From: Anoplopoma fimbria | Taxonomy: Eukaryota; Chordata; Actinopteri; Perciformes; Anoplopomatidae | Direction: 5' to 3' | Assembly (NCBI RefSeq): GCF_027596085.1 | Contig: NC_072472.1 | Span: 4,889,245 to 4,953,244 of the forward strand | DNA: 64,000 nucleotides | In this document: piece by piece, positions 46,267 to 59,595 of the stretch | Layout: every line of letters begins with the position of its first letter | How positions within the stretch are numbered: position 1 is the first letter of the stretch | The notes under the pieces: model-generated | Seen by the model: only the letters and a program-made list of their open reading frames with translations | The model's database searches: none | Told to the model about the DNA's origin: nothing | Position numbers and translations under genes: made by a program

Positions 46267-46760
46267 CCTCTCACCTCACTCGTCGTCACTTCCAGGGCTG
46301 TTGCATATTTCAATGAACCCAAACCTGCTTCACCTGTAACATGTTACAAGTACATTCTAGACTGAAGCCCTTTAGGAGAGAATAATGATACAAACAGCCC
46401 AAAAAGACTGAAAAACTCGAGCCATAGATTTTCACAGCAACATCACTGGTTTTAATTATCAGGCAGCCTGCTTTATAGATGTTTTAAAAACTTTTTGTTA
46501 TGTTGTTTTTAATAACTGGCAAAGTTTACTATTTATCAAAAGTGCATTTAGCAATTAAGATAAATCCCAACTTAAATCATAAAAAAGAAATACAAGATAC
46601 AGCATTACTAGTTTTATTTTGCTTTATTTACAGTATATATATATATATATAAATGCACATTTACTTTGTTTACTTAATTTTCTTTATTTGGCTTATTTGC
46701 TAATGTCACATTTAAAAAGTTAAATTTACTTAATTTATGATTCATTGTAAATAAAATAGA
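46267..46760 (+). other. Probable 3' untranslated region of the PLAC8/cornifelin-like gene
   Basis: Non-coding after the TGA. A candidate poly(A) signal aataaa lies at 46750-46755. A short (TA)n tract is at about 46634-46650. Confidence 0.4.
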
Positions 46761-46799
46761 TTAAATGTATTTTTTTTTTGTGCATCCATACAGCATGTT

Positions 46800-48170
46800 G
46801 TTTTGAGAAGGTAAAAAAATAATATATATTATTATAAAATGTATAACACACAAATGCCTAACACAGCTGCTAGAGGGAGCCACACACTTCACATTGAGCC
46901 GGTTGGTTTTTAGAGCTGGTTGAGGTCATGTGGGGTCACAGAGCATCAGACCAATGATGTGCAGCGTCTTAAGTCACGTCTCACCTCACTGGCAGGAGGA
47001 CAAAATAACAAAAAACACTTCACAGTTAATGAAGCTTTTCTCAGAAACATGTTTTAGACCGACGGTCCAGAAGCACCGACGTCGAGTATCTGTCGTCTTT
47101 CTGCCTCTGTAAGTTTTCAGATCACGCGTTGCTTTGAAAAACTCACTTATGACAATGAAGGACTTCTCAGACCTATTAAAGCTGACACACGCTGCTATGT
47201 GGCACTCAGCAACTTCATTTGTATTATGATTTAGTGGAGACACAGTTTCCTGGAAAGAAGGATGCATTTGGTACTTATTATAGGGAAAATATCGATAATG
47301 ATTATTTGCTGTAGTGTAGAAAAAATAAAAATGTGTCTACAGGCAAGAAATTCCATATTTATAGGTAGTACAAATTCCAGTAAATAATTAAAAATGTATA
47401 AATATTTTTCTCTTTCTAGGAAATTCCTGTTTTCTCGAGAAATGGTAACACATGACACAGTTCTTATTTATTACTTAATTACTTACTTCCTATGCAATTG
47501 TAAAATAAAGCACTACCAGTTAATTCACTTCCACATTGTATTGTTTTGATGCCTTTATTATTTTGTCCACCCCCTTGTGAATCACAGAAAGTGTTGAGGT
47601 CTCAACTGAAAAACAACAGGATGTGACTCTAACTTCGCTGCAGGGCTTTTAAATGAGATTTTAGACACTTTTTGTTAGGTGTTTCTGTTATTATAGGATT
47701 TCTCAGACATAAATCAGCTAATTTTCTCCAGTTAAACAAAATATAGAAAGTAGATTAAATGTTAAACATGAATAATAGAAAATATCATGTCAAAATTCTG
47801 AAATAATCATAATTTTACTTCTGATTTTAAATAAAAAATGTCACTTACTAAGTCAATATTCTTCAGTTAAAAGTTTGACTTAGTATCTCACATTTTTGAC
47901 TTACTAACTAGAATTTTTTTAATTCTTAACTCATAATATTTACCTAGTATTTCTTGTTTTTGCTTTCTGTTCCTGGCAAAACTGGGCCTCCACCAAACTG
48001 CCAGAGTTGTCATGCCTCATGTGTATGTTACTTAGCTGAATGCTAATATTAGGAGTTGAATTCATGCTGAAATCACAGAGAATAATCTTACAACTGTCTT
48101 TTGATCTGGTTTAAAATCAGCATGAGAGTTTCAGCCACTTAACTTTCATAGGCATCCCTTTCCAGCAGAA
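46800..48170. other. Intergenic, nothing identified
   Basis: No exon, RNA or clear repeat recognised; short open frames only. Confidence 0.4.
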
Positions 48171-48366
48171 AAAAACAGACAAAGTTAGCGAGCAGGTGAA
48201 AGAAGTGGAACATTAAGCAGCTAAAGAGATGGATATTTTTGTCAGGAGTTGGTGGAGACCAAACCAGAGCTAAAGGAGCACAAATATTGGACTTGCATGC
48301 AATTATTAAAGTGGTGGCTATGTTTTTATCAACTTGTTTTGGTGTTTTTTATTGCCCCCTAGTGGC
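48171..48366 (+). repeat. Dispersed repeat family A, copy 2
   Basis: Matches 39085-39357 (gtggaacattaagcagctaa, ggagttggtggagaccaaac, attgccccctagtggcc). Confidence 0.6.
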
Positions 48367-48369
48367 CAA

Positions 48370-49715
48370 ACATGACAAATGCAGCTTTAAATGGCAACAT
48401 CTGTACTGTGTGGTCAGCTAGATGCTTTGCAGAAAGATGGCGAACAAGAGATTTGAGCTCATTTTGTGTTCACTTTGCCCCGTGAACTTATGGAGTCACT
48501 ATCATGTCATATTTTTTTTGTCAAATTACTCCCAATAGACTTCCCCATTAGTTTTCAGTCCATCTTGCGTTCCGGTTGAGGCGATTCCCTCTTACCTCTG
48601 CTGGCACACTCGGCCCCGGTGTTCACTGTAAATTGCTCAGTGGGTTGTTTTTAATGGGATTATAATGACAGTTATGGTTTGCAAGAATTGATGTTTGTGA
48701 CTTTTACGAGGTGTGAGTGGAGGGGCGTGTCCCGGCGGCTCATAAAGGCTGCAGGAATGTTAATTGGTCGAGGCCACTGCTGCACCTCTTTGTTCTGCTC
48801 GCTCATAGTGGGCTTCTGTTGCGCCCGTTAAAGGCCAAGAAACTGATTTAAAATCTGTGACTTTAACCCTGCACACCCTCCAACAACCCCCTACACACAC
48901 ATATGTACAACGCTTACACCTACACCCCCTACTCCCCCCCACCTCGGTCATCCCCTCCCATTCTTTCTTCTCAGACTTTCCTTCCTTCTCCTGGAGAAAA
49001 TGGAGCCCTTTGCTTCCCCTCATTTCCTCCATGTTGCTTAATCAGGTGGTTGGCACTCCCCCCTCCCCCCTCCCCGCTGGGTTTTATCCAGTGTTGGGGG
49101 AGTCATTTTATCACAGTGTTTTTTTTCTTGCGGTCACACGGACGGCTTCACTTGCAGCCAGCTGACTGAGGTGACGGAGGTTTCTGAAAGCCCAAATGGG
49201 ATTAGTGTCATTTTTTTTTTATGTTTGGAAATATTGAATAATAAATGAGCACAACTGAAAAAAGTTACTTTTATTGTTTTGGTATTCACTGTCAAACTCA
49301 TTAACATTTTACAGCCTGAAAAGTCTGATTTTCAATTATCTTATTTTGTTTTTCATCCACTATCATTTCTGGGTTTTTTTAAGTCTTTATGCTTAAAGTT
49401 TGATTTTCCTATTTTTTCTTAAATATTTAATTGTATTTTCTTATTTTGAGCTACTATAGCTTTATTTTTTCACCATAGACAGGCAAATTTTGTCACTTGT
49501 TTTACAAAATTATGTTTTTTATGACTCTGAAAGAATAGTTTGATGTTTGTGGTACAACCTGGTGTTGTTTTAAGCCATGCTAGTGGCGTTGGTCTATGTA
49601 TTGAGGTTGTTTACATTCTCTTTTCGTACCTTTACCTATGAAATGTAATGCACTGTAAATTGTGTTTACTCCATGTGATCTCATACAAGGACGTAAAAGA
49701 GCTACAAATATAGGG
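48370..49715. other. Intergenic, with a C-rich block
   Basis: Pyrimidine-rich segment at about 48880-49080 (ccccctactcccccccacc type). No coding support. Confidence 0.4.
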
Positions 49716-49719
49716 AGGC

Positions 49720-49785
49720 AGTCGGTGGAGATGAGCGGGTAAAACACTGGACTTTTGTCCAGGAGATCACTGTTTGTGTCCTGTG
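49720..49785 (+). repeat. Possible degenerate tRNA-derived sequence
   Basis: cggtggagatgagcgggtaa and ctggacttttgtccaggaga resemble a tRNA D arm and anticodon arm. The T arm is not recognisable. Likely a decayed SINE head. Confidence 0.2.
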
Positions 49786-50728
49786 TATAACCAGAAATCA
49801 CAACATTGATATATTTATAACATAACTCCCGTAGTTATTTTAACCCAAGCCATTATCTTTTTCTAAAAATTACTTAGTAGTTTTGCTGCTGAAACCGAAT
49901 AAAGTTGTGTCTTTTGAAGACGGAAGTTTATTTTGAAAAGACTGTATTCGTGTAACAAGCAAAAAATGACACGTGTTGCTAAATTTCTAAGGAAAATGCA
50001 TTAAAAATGAGTAGGAACTTTTTGCAAGATATCCTACAAACCGTTGCATAACGATAAGTCAAGTGACAACTTAGAAAAATATCACATAAATGATGAAGCA
50101 ATTTTGTCGCTAACATGTCTTGCAGTGGAGGGATTCAGGTGCAATGTCTGCAGCCTATTTGTGTTTTCTCATCATTTTTGGTCCTAGTTTTCTATCAAGA
50201 AAACATTTTCAGATCTGCTCTCACCACAGGACCACTTGTTTCATATAAACATAAACTCCACTCGGAGTGTCTGCAATAAACACAACCACTTTTGGATGAG
50301 TGGGGATGTAGAAGCACCTACTTTCAAATATGCATTGAGAAGGAAAAAGTGTGAAGAGGTCAACATTCCAGCGATGCTTGTAGTTTACAGAACAACTTTA
50401 TTGTTTAGATCACATAGATTAAGAAATAATCTATGTATGTGAAAAATAGGTAAAAAAGTGAAAAGGATGAGGCCTTGATTATCTTAATGAGTGAATCCTG
50501 AGATGTAAATCAGAGGTCATGAGATGGATTTGAACCTGGTGTACAGGGGAATCTGCCTGACTGTCATCCTGTCTGTCCCTGAGGTTTCTCACCATGACAG
50601 ATGGAGACGCCGTCTATCTGTCCATAATTTCCAGGGGGAAGTGTTCCTTTTAAAAAGACAAGCTTGGAGTTGCCCGGGGAGTCGGCTGATAACGGCTCAG
50701 GTTAAGATGAGGCGGGGAGGCGTAGTCC

Positions 50729-50729
<1 letters not shown>

Positions 50730-50783
<54 letters not shown>
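50730..50783. repeat. (CA)n microsatellite
   Basis: Pure AC tract. First of three CA/GT tracts within 400 bp. Confidence 0.97.
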
Positions 50784-50786
<3 letters not shown>

Positions 50787-50895
50787 ATCAGACGACGGGC
50801 CTCCGGGCAAACAAACAACTCTGACCCCTCAACAACAACGGCAGCAGGGAGCAACTGATAGCGAGAGACGGATAGGTGGAGGTTGGTGATGTTGC

Positions 50896-50898
<3 letters not shown>

Positions 50899-50960
<62 letters not shown>
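50899..50960. repeat. (GT)n microsatellite
   Basis: Pure GT tract, inverse orientation to the CA tract 115 bp upstream, so the two can pair. Confidence 0.97.
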
Positions 50961-50962
<2 letters not shown>

Positions 50963-51022
50963 GGGAGGCAGAGATCAGGGGCAAAAGGGCATGCAGGGCA
51001 GGAATTATCTGATCCCTCCGTG

Positions 51023-51023
<1 letters not shown>

Positions 51024-51112
<89 letters not shown>
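51024..51112. repeat. (GT)n microsatellite
   Basis: Pure GT tract about 60 bp after the previous one. Confidence 0.97.
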
Positions 51113-51116
<4 letters not shown>

Positions 51117-53710
51117 TTGAGGTGAAGTTTTCTTTACGTTTTGTGTCTTTAAGAGCAACCAAAACTATTTCAACTCTGGTTTCAGTCATTGGAGATTCTT
51201 TTTGTGTCTTTTGAATGCTCTATAAATTTCCTGATGGGGGAGCTGACATCCACGTAAGCAGCCAGGTCTTTGACATCTTTACAATTTGTCATCCAAACTC
51301 ACACCCTGTTCTTAACGTTTGTCATCTGCTGCGAAATGTTGAAACCAGAAACACATATTTTCTCACTATGAGAGTAACTTCCCCAGTTACTGATATTAAC
51401 ACACGTTTTCAGAGATTTTCATGTTTAAATATGCAAATGAGGCATTATCTAATGCAGTCTTTTGGCAAACTGAAGATAAATCTAAAGACCTAATAGATAA
51501 AGTAGTAAAAAATAAGCACTAAATGTGTATTTCCACAGATCAGAGTCAAATCACTGCAAAGGGGGTTATACAATTAAATACATTTAAGGGAATAAGCAGT
51601 TAAAAATCATTGACAGTTGACAAAAACAGTGAGTTCAACACAAAGCTTGTCTATCCCCTTAACTGTTATTACTTAACGTACATAATTGCACATGAATGTT
51701 ATTTGTAAGTGATACTGTTGCCCTGCAATACAGGATTTTCAGAAAATGGTTTGCATGAAAAAATACGTATATATTCACATTTATTTGCATTTCTGTGGAC
51801 ATGGCCTGTGTGCATGAGCAGTTGTTCGTGCTCTGACACATTACAGACAAATGAGAGAGGAGAGGGATGGGAGGTGTGGCAGCGGAGGAGAGGTGAGTGA
51901 AGGGGAGGCAGGGTCAACAAATTCTTTGATTGCTGAACCTTGTCATTCAGATAGCAGAGGGCTCGAAAACACTCACCGAACGCCAACGACACAGTCTCCT
52001 GAGTCTGAGCTCTCTGCATTTCTGCTGGACGGTTGAATCCAATCACAATGTTTAATCACTTTGTTTTTGTCTCACATTTGTGTCTCTTTATTCAAAATAA
52101 AACTCACTATGGGTTTTTCAGTCTCATTAGAATGTATATGTCAATATATAAATATTTAAATGATGAGATTCATAATTAACCGCAAAGATTTTTTTTTATT
52201 TATTTTATTATTTAAGCAGGTAAATGCAGAAAAACTTGCTTCACCCGGCTTTATTTTAAATAAGGTGCTGGAAGTATCAAAAAAGCTCAAACTTGTAAAA
52301 TATATATACATTTAAATCTATGCAGAGAACACTTTATTTTAGCTTTCGGTCTAAAGGACTTTTATCAGAGCATTCATTCAATTATCAATTATCTAAGCAA
52401 AAGTGTGAGGATTTTCTGCCGTTTTATATCATTATTAACATAATATCATTAGATTTTAGTCTGTTGGTCTTTTTATTTTCTGGCATTTTAAAGAGAAAAA
52501 TATTGTCAAATAAAGCTTAAATAAAAAAATATTTATCAGTTGCTGCATCTCTAAAGGCCACTGTAACACAATGTACAAATCTCTCATTTGCTGCAGGATG
52601 AAGGTGGAGCCATATGAGGCTCATGTTGGACTTTTCATGTAGTAACACCAGACTCCTCCTCTTCCACTAGTGGGCAGCACTGGGAGTTAAACTCATGCCA
52701 GGCCTTCCTGTGAAGAGGATCTCCACCGTTGTTAGTCTTGATATACGGCTGCTGGAAACAAACCCTAAGTGCATCTCAAGGTTCATTGAAAGGGTGAATA
52801 GGATCTATAACTCTTGAGTGGATGTCGTCTGTTGTGTCGGACAGCGACCTTACAGGCATGTTCAGTCATTGGAAGAAACAAAAGAGCTACCTTGTTTGGC
52901 CTAAAAAGACCAACTAAAAAAAATCTAATTCACTATTAGTCATAACCTAACAGCCGATCTTTGTTTCATAATTCTCATGTTCAAGGACCAATATGTTTTA
53001 ATTGGTTTAGAGGTTAATGAATTGGCAATTTTATTTTTGTCCTAAAATCGGAAATTTCCTCTTCTTAGTCTTTTGGAAGAGTCTTCAAAACAGAACAAGG
53101 GATTGTTGCAGACTTGGAAATGTTTAAACTTTAATCTTCTTGTACATCTTTTTACACCTGACAGCATAAAAACCTTCTATTCTGACACTATTAGTCAATA
53201 TAGAACTAAAAAAGGTTTGTATGCATCAGAATGTTGTATTAATATGATGATGAGACAAGCTTAATACTTGCAAATGTTTTGGAGGAAAAATAGATTTAAA
53301 TTCTTCCTGGATAAACATACACAGACATATTCAGGTTTAATATGATTAGAGCAACTATGATCAGTTTGGAGAAGGTCATATAATTTATTAATAGTACAGT
53401 AATTAATTAATAGTGTACAGGTTATTCACCTTTAGAAGAGCTTGATCTTAACGTATAGCAATGCTTGACATCTCAGCTGTCCTCCTCAGATGTCCTCTAT
53501 GTCCTTGCTCTGTTAGATGCAAATGAACACAATGCTAATAGATGCTAATAGAGAAAGTAGTCGGTCGACCCAAACCCAAGAGTTTTAACCATCCGAAGTG
53601 ATTCTGTGGATCCTGAGAATGAATGTGTGTTACTGTAAGAGTGCAGCCTGTGAATTACCTTTCACAGTTAGCAAGGGTTTAAACTGTCCAGAGCAGCTGT
53701 GCATGAATGC
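51113..53710. other. Gene-poor stretch, nothing supported
   Basis: No exon or RNA gene recognised. A purine-rich block (gagagaggagagggatggga) lies near 51850-51900. Confidence 0.4.
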
Positions 53711-53713
53711 TGG

Positions 53714-53714
<1 letters not shown>

Positions 53715-53788
<74 letters not shown>
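53715..53788. repeat. (GT)n microsatellite
   Basis: Pure GT tract. Confidence 0.97.
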
Positions 53789-53881
53789 ACAGAGACTGCT
53801 GTCCACCTCATAATAACACACACTGCAAAAAACGCACCATGGAAACAATATTTTGTGAACATTCAGCAATAACACTTATAA

Positions 53882-53886
<5 letters not shown>

Positions 53887-53951
<65 letters not shown>
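53887..53951. repeat. (TA)n microsatellite
   Basis: TA tract about 100 bp after the GT tract. A shorter one lies at about 54306-54328. Confidence 0.96.
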
Positions 53952-53954
<3 letters not shown>

Positions 53955-54365
53955 AAACCAGTTTTTAAATACTTCTCATTGAGCTTTGGATTGGTTTCAG
54001 CATTTTTTTTGTCTTGACACTGGCAGATTAAGTTTAATTTATTTTAACATCTTCACCACCAATTTAGCTATTTACATTCCCCCTTAATATTTTTGAAAGA
54101 ATTGAGTAAAACCTTTTTTAACAACAGTGTTTGATAACATTTATACAGTATGCTTGAGAAATGGAACAAAGTCATTGTTTTCCAAGTCACAAGTAATTTC
54201 TTGGGCCATGACGTCCTGAGTCAATTCCCAGGTTAAGCCATTTTTGTAAAAATGTGAAACTTGCATTGTTAACATCCATGTTTACTGTATATTATATTAT
54301 ACTGTATATATATATATATATATATATACAGCATAAAATAATATACTCTGCCTACTCTATATATG

Positions 54366-54840
54366 TTCTGCCGTCTCCATCTTTTTTTTTTTTTTTTTCA
54401 GCCAGAAGTGAGAAGGTTACAATTAACTTTCATGAAACTAAAACACACTGTGAAAGAGTTAAAGTTGTAAAACAAAAACACGGACAACTCACAGACGCAC
54501 AAGGTAGCCCCGCCCTAAAGCATACCCTGCTTTATGGTCTATTCGACTCTAAATGGAGCTTAATTTACTAAGTGAACATCATGCTGTATTGAAGAAGACT
54601 TGAAACTAGAGATTGAGACCATAAACTCATGTTTACAATGTTTACTGAGGGAATAAATAAAGTGAGGAGTAAAGTCATTTTCTCATAGACTTCTATACAA
54701 TCAGACTCATTTTTGCAACCAGAGGAGTCGCCCCCTGCTGGCCAGGAGAGAGACTTCCCGTTTCAGACATTTTTGCATAGGCTTCACTTATCAGACCCGC
54801 GGGTGGCCTCCTGGTTCACCAGAACGCAGTCCCCTTAACT
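54366..54840 (+). repeat. Dispersed repeat family B, copy 2
   Basis: Shares with 61408-61625 the blocks ctacaattaactttcacaaa-like sequence and caaggtagccccgccctaaa plus gcataccctgct. It continues to the family 3' part atagacttctatacaatcag ... gtcgccccctgctggcc ... gcttcacttatcagaccc, a repeat end well known in teleosts. Confidence 0.65.
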
Positions 54841-55309
54841 TGCTTTCTTGGCACATTTATGTGTTTCTTGACATGTTACTGCCACCTGTTGATCAGTGGA
54901 ATACTGTGAAATCCTTGGCTGGAATGTGTTTCTCGTATGTGAATCCTCAAACTGGGCAAAAATATTTTAGAAACCATGTTTTTTAGACTTCACAGCATCG
55001 TCTTTTGCATTAGTTTGAATATATGTAATTACATTTATTAGACCTTGAAACAAAGGTATATAGGTTTTAACAGTTTTATGGTCATGCTTATAAGGACCAG
55101 GCTACGAGGTTAAGACATACGAGACATATCTGAATTTCCGTATTCAGAAAACGAACAATACATCTTCAATAAACAACACATGGCCCCACTCATGTGCAGC
55201 CAAGCCAGTCTGTGACGCTCAGCAGGTCTCTCCTCATGCAGCACTCAGTCATTGCTGTCTTTTCAATATCATTGCCAAATTACCCTCAATATTACTTTTC
55301 TATTTTTGT

Positions 55310-55560
55310 TTCCATTCGGCACTAGTCTTAGTATTACTTCTGATGCACATATTTTTACTATTGTTTTTAATCTCATGTTGTTGTAATATACTTTTCCTAT
55401 TTTAGTAGATAGAAAAAAATCTATAATTACCTTTATTTCTTATACCATTAATTAATTTTTTATTTTTCATCTACGTTTATATATTTCTTCTATTGTAATC
55501 TTTGATATTTAATCATTGGCACAAGAATTTCCTTTTGGATTAATAAAGTTCTATATTATC
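55310..55560 (+). repeat. Repeat family C, copy 2
   Basis: AT-rich block ending ccttttggattaataaagtt, similar to 44280-44600. Confidence 0.5.
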
Positions 55561-55987
55561 TTATAAAACGTTTTTAGTTTTCTTCTCAATTTTAAACGTG
55601 TCACTTCCTGTTGATGGAAAGTCATAGCTAACGAGGCAAAACCTACAATGTCACAATGACAGCAGAGCTTGTTCCTTTGCTGCTTTATTGGGTGTATTTT
55701 TTTATTCTTTTTGCAGTGCAGTCCTCCATGACCCACAACACCACTAACTACTCTGACCCCCACCCTCTGCCTCCACCTCCCACCCCCCTAAACCTAGACT
55801 CTTTGTCACCGTGGTGATTGGTAGACTAAACACTGTGCAATATTCACCAGATCCACATCCCATTGGATCATTACGAACATTAAGACGATACAAGAGGCAA
55901 CAAAACTTGTGACCCCGCCCCTCCCATTTGTCCCCCTGGCCTCCTCACACTCTCTATTTTAAGTGCACATGGTCACATGGACATGAA

Positions 55988-56116
<129 letters not shown>

Positions 56117-56222
56117 CCATAGACCGAAGCCTATATTCTTAACATTCTTCGGACGGTAAACAAACGGGCCGGACAGATGCATCACCCCCAGCAGACAGAC
56201 GGATTCAGAGGGCTGGGAATGT

Positions 56223-56332
56223 TTACATGGTGCTGTCGCCCTCTGAGGCCTCGTCCAGAGCCGGCGAGGACTCAGACAGAGCGGAGAGAAGACGATGTTC
56301 ATCAAGTCGTGATATCGCTTCTGATAAGGCAA
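56223..56332 (-). CDS. Candidate terminal coding exon, unrecognised gene
   Basis: On the minus strand a good acceptor (tttcatttacag) is followed by a frame of 35 codons with a normal stop: ALSEAISRLDEHRLLSALSE then a Ser/Glu-rich end (ASEGDSTM). Composition and the clean acceptor look like a real last exon, and the codons are GC-rich against an AT-rich background. No upstream exon could be joined with confidence, and no family is recognised. Confidence 0.35.
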
Positions 56333-57537
56333 CTGTAAATGAAAAAGAAAAAGAAAAACACATGCATTTGCAGTCTTAAAATGCATAAGTTAACATGAAG
56401 ATTTACTTCAAAACCAAAGTGAAGGAAAATCATATACCAACTTGCAGTTTTTGATGCACTTCTTTGTGATTGAATGAATACAACCCACAGTTGGCTAACC
56501 CCCTGTCTAGACACTAATGGGCTGAAAGGAGTCGTAAAAAGTGCTTCTTTCAAACTCAACTACAAGCAACGATTTATGCAGGCAATCGGCTTAAAGTTGT
56601 TGTATAAGACCCAAAACAAAATGAAGATCACCAAGCTGTCTGCCTGCATAGCAGCGGCTGAGTTGCGGCAATGTACTCACTGGTGTGTACTGGTAGTTCC
56701 GTTAGCTGTTAGCGGTTAGCAAACCCAATGTCAACAGTGAGCAAACAGTTTTCCTCCACTGTGTCTTTAGGCGTGGAGTAGAAGTAGAGTTATCACTAGT
56801 GGCACCTACAGACCGGGCCGGTTAAGAGTAGTGAGTTTAAAACAATACCAGTAAAAGGTATTTTTTGAGAAAAGTGAGAGTCCCTGCATACAACAAGAGT
56901 TCCTTGAGCATGCAGCCATAACTGCCACACACAACATATTATGCAGTTTTGCCCTTAGAAGAATGCAAGATTAGCTGTGGACAGACACAAAGATGCACAC
57001 TCAGTGCTCACTTTTTAACTTTGATGCTGCAGAGGAGGAAGATGCAAAAGGTGGAGGAGGTTTTTCCGACATCCTCCCTCCTGGCATGTAGTCTCTTATA
57101 CTCACCCAGGATTGTCCACAGTACTGTGCTTAGCGGTTCAGTAGGAGTTTCACAACAGGAACTTTTTTCAGGAACTTAATTTAATTCAGGAAACCAGGAT
57201 CTAAATTAAGTTCTTCAGCCATATTCTGTGCTCCTTTGGAAGCAACGGATCAGGAACTACCAGGGCGGATTTTGCAGTGCCAAACATAGCTAACCATCAA
57301 AACTTTGAGTTAGTGACTTTTGTATAGCTTCATTTAAAACAATACACAACCCATGTGTGCCGATACAATCAACATTAAGACGAGGGACAGACATTTGTTG
57401 CAATATTAATAGCTGATAAAATAAAGTTATCTTGATCAAAAAACACATACAAAATGTTATCGTAATGGAAGGCACTGAGAAGTAACCTATTTCGTAGTTA
57501 AGGACTCTAGAGTGGAGGGCTCTACTGACCTCCTATG

Positions 57538-57590
57538 GATAAGATAAGATGAAATAACACTTAATTGATCCCCATGGGGAATTCAATAAG
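57538..57590 (-). repeat. Retroposon tail fragment
   Basis: cttaattgatccccatgggg resembles the tail at 60380-60410; on the minus strand it reads as a LINE-like 3' end. Confidence 0.35.
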
Positions 57591-57892
57591 TGGTGCTCTT
57601 GTAGCCTGAAAGTAGAACGTTTGTGTCTGCTGTGAACTTTCTTTTGCCATATCTGGCTCCAGAGTTAAATGCGGATCAAAATTATACACATATTTTACAA
57701 TTCTTAACTGCCCTAAAAGAAGATTTTGCTGTTGGGTCGACTTAAAGCAATGAACGGGTTTTTGTAGACGAGTCATTGGACTGAATGAGAACCAGCCAGC
57801 AGACATGTTGGAGTCCCCCGCGGCCCCGGATACGAATGAACTGACCGCATTCTACCATGACTCCACATCAGTCAAAAAGATATACGCTACTT

Positions 57893-57999
<107 letters not shown>

Positions 58000-58333
58000 C
58001 TAAGGGAAAAAAAAGGCCTCCATCCCCGTCTCCATCAGTCAAGTCCTGTGGCCGATGAACTTCCATCGTCTCCAAGGTTGATAACAAGCCTCTTAAGCTT
58101 GGCGGCTAATCAAGCTCAAAGGAGGGAGAGAAAGAGAGATAGTGGAGGAGAACAAGAGGTCTGCCTGTGGATGCAGCGACGTCTCTCTCTCCCTCTCTCT
58201 CTCTTTCCTCTTCATTTTCAATTTTCCCTTATCTTCCTCTCTCCACAGGGGGAGGAGGAGGGAGGCCTAATAGCCTGCGAGGGGGGCTGTGGACTCTCCA
58301 TACTCTCTACATACCAGTCATTTACTTCAACAG

Positions 58334-58334
58334 A

Positions 58335-58381
<47 letters not shown>
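58334..58381. repeat. (GA)n microsatellite
   Basis: AG-rich tract with one interruption. A CT-rich block lies at 58180-58245, so the two could pair. Confidence 0.93.
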
Positions 58382-58386
<5 letters not shown>

Positions 58387-58526
58387 AAAGAGTAATGTCT
58401 TGATAAATCATCCGGGGGTCACACAGCTTCCATGTTCCTCCCCGAGTCGCGGAGATACAGAGCGAAGGAAGAAAAAAAATGAAAGAAACAAAGAAGAATG
58501 AAAGAAGAACCGAAAAACTATCCGTC

Positions 58527-58574
58527 TCAGACGTCCGTCTCCTCTTTGATGTCGGTCCCATCAACAGCATGAAG
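58527..58574 (-). CDS. Weak candidate terminal exon, unrecognised gene
   Basis: The minus-strand acceptor gtttatttcag is followed by 15 codons and a stop: LHAVDGTDIKEETDV. The last residues fit a class I PDZ ligand (T-x-V). The exon is short, so chance is possible. It could be an alternative end of the same gene as 56223-56332. Confidence 0.2.
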   Translation of the reverse strand, partial: LHAVDGTDIKEETDV

Positions 58575-58599
58575 CTGAAATAAACAGAAACAAGTGGCG

Positions 58600-59400
58600 G
58601 CGGCTGCTCTCTGCGGTTTGCACTCGGGTTCAACTCTGTTAACAGACTTCCTCTTCATGCTTTGATGAGCTCTGAAAATATGAGATCGGATTAATTTGGC
58701 TGAGAGATCAAATCAAAACCTTTTTTTCATGTGTTTGCAGTCGCTTCAGTTTTCAGAAGTACAGTTCAGTCTCTTATGATATTTCCCAATTCCTGTATTT
58801 GAATCCCAAGAAGATAAATATGAATGAAGATGTCTGGTGTATTTTTTCTTCTTCTTCATTTGAACAATGACTTTGCTGTCATGGCTCCGAGCCATTCCCC
58901 AACAGTGTTGTTTTGCTGCTGAGTTATCGCTCTCTCAAAGCTTTTTTCTTATTCTTTCACAGCGCTTTCTTTTCCGACAACTCCCTCCTTAATTTCAAAT
59001 CGTGTCTTCTAAACAAGTACACGCTATCATCGTTGATCCAAGGCGATGATTTATAATGTGGGGAGATTTGGAGCAGCAAGCAGCTCAGTAACAAAATGAA
59101 TAAAACACTGCCATGACCAAAGGATGGGAAAGACACCAAAAAATGTCGTTAAAATTAACTGATTTCTTTACAAAAATATGATCATATGGTGTGCAGTACC
59201 AGGGGCATGGAAAGAGTCTTGCATAAATCCATAAGTGGCAGCTTATATAGTGACTGGGAGCACTGGACCCAAGTGCTCCCAGTCAGCCCGAGTGGACGGC
59301 CACACCCACCAATTACATGTAGAGCAGACAGGAGAAGAGCAAACAAGGCACAAACGCACGTCTATGAATCATTGAATACTAATAAGAGTCTATATCCATG
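58600..59400. other. Intergenic, nothing identified
   Basis: A small inverted repeat (gtgactgggagcactggacc then agtgctcccagtcag) lies at about 59250-59285; otherwise featureless. Confidence 0.4.
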
Positions 59401-59402
59401 CT

Positions 59403-59595
59403 AGTGGCTCTGTGAGGCAACTCAATGGTAATATTTGCATGCTAACATGCTAACATGCTGATGTTTAGCAGGTATAATGTGTACTATGTTCACCACTATC
59501 TAATCATCAATAAACCAGTGCAGCTGAGGCTGATGGCAATGTCACTAGTTTTCTGGTGATTTGGTCCAAAAACAGCAAATTGATGATGCTTAAGG
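59403..59595 (+). repeat. Teleost dispersed repeat fragment
   Basis: gctaacatgctgatgtttag then caggtataatgt and gcagctgaggctgatgg: a repeat I know as widespread in fish genomes, probably from a non-autonomous DNA transposon. Confidence 0.65.

Noticed and set aside
58527..58574. Calling the ETDV end a voltage-gated potassium channel (Kv1.4-type) C-terminus
   Set aside because: Only four residues agree; the residues before them and the gene structure give no support.
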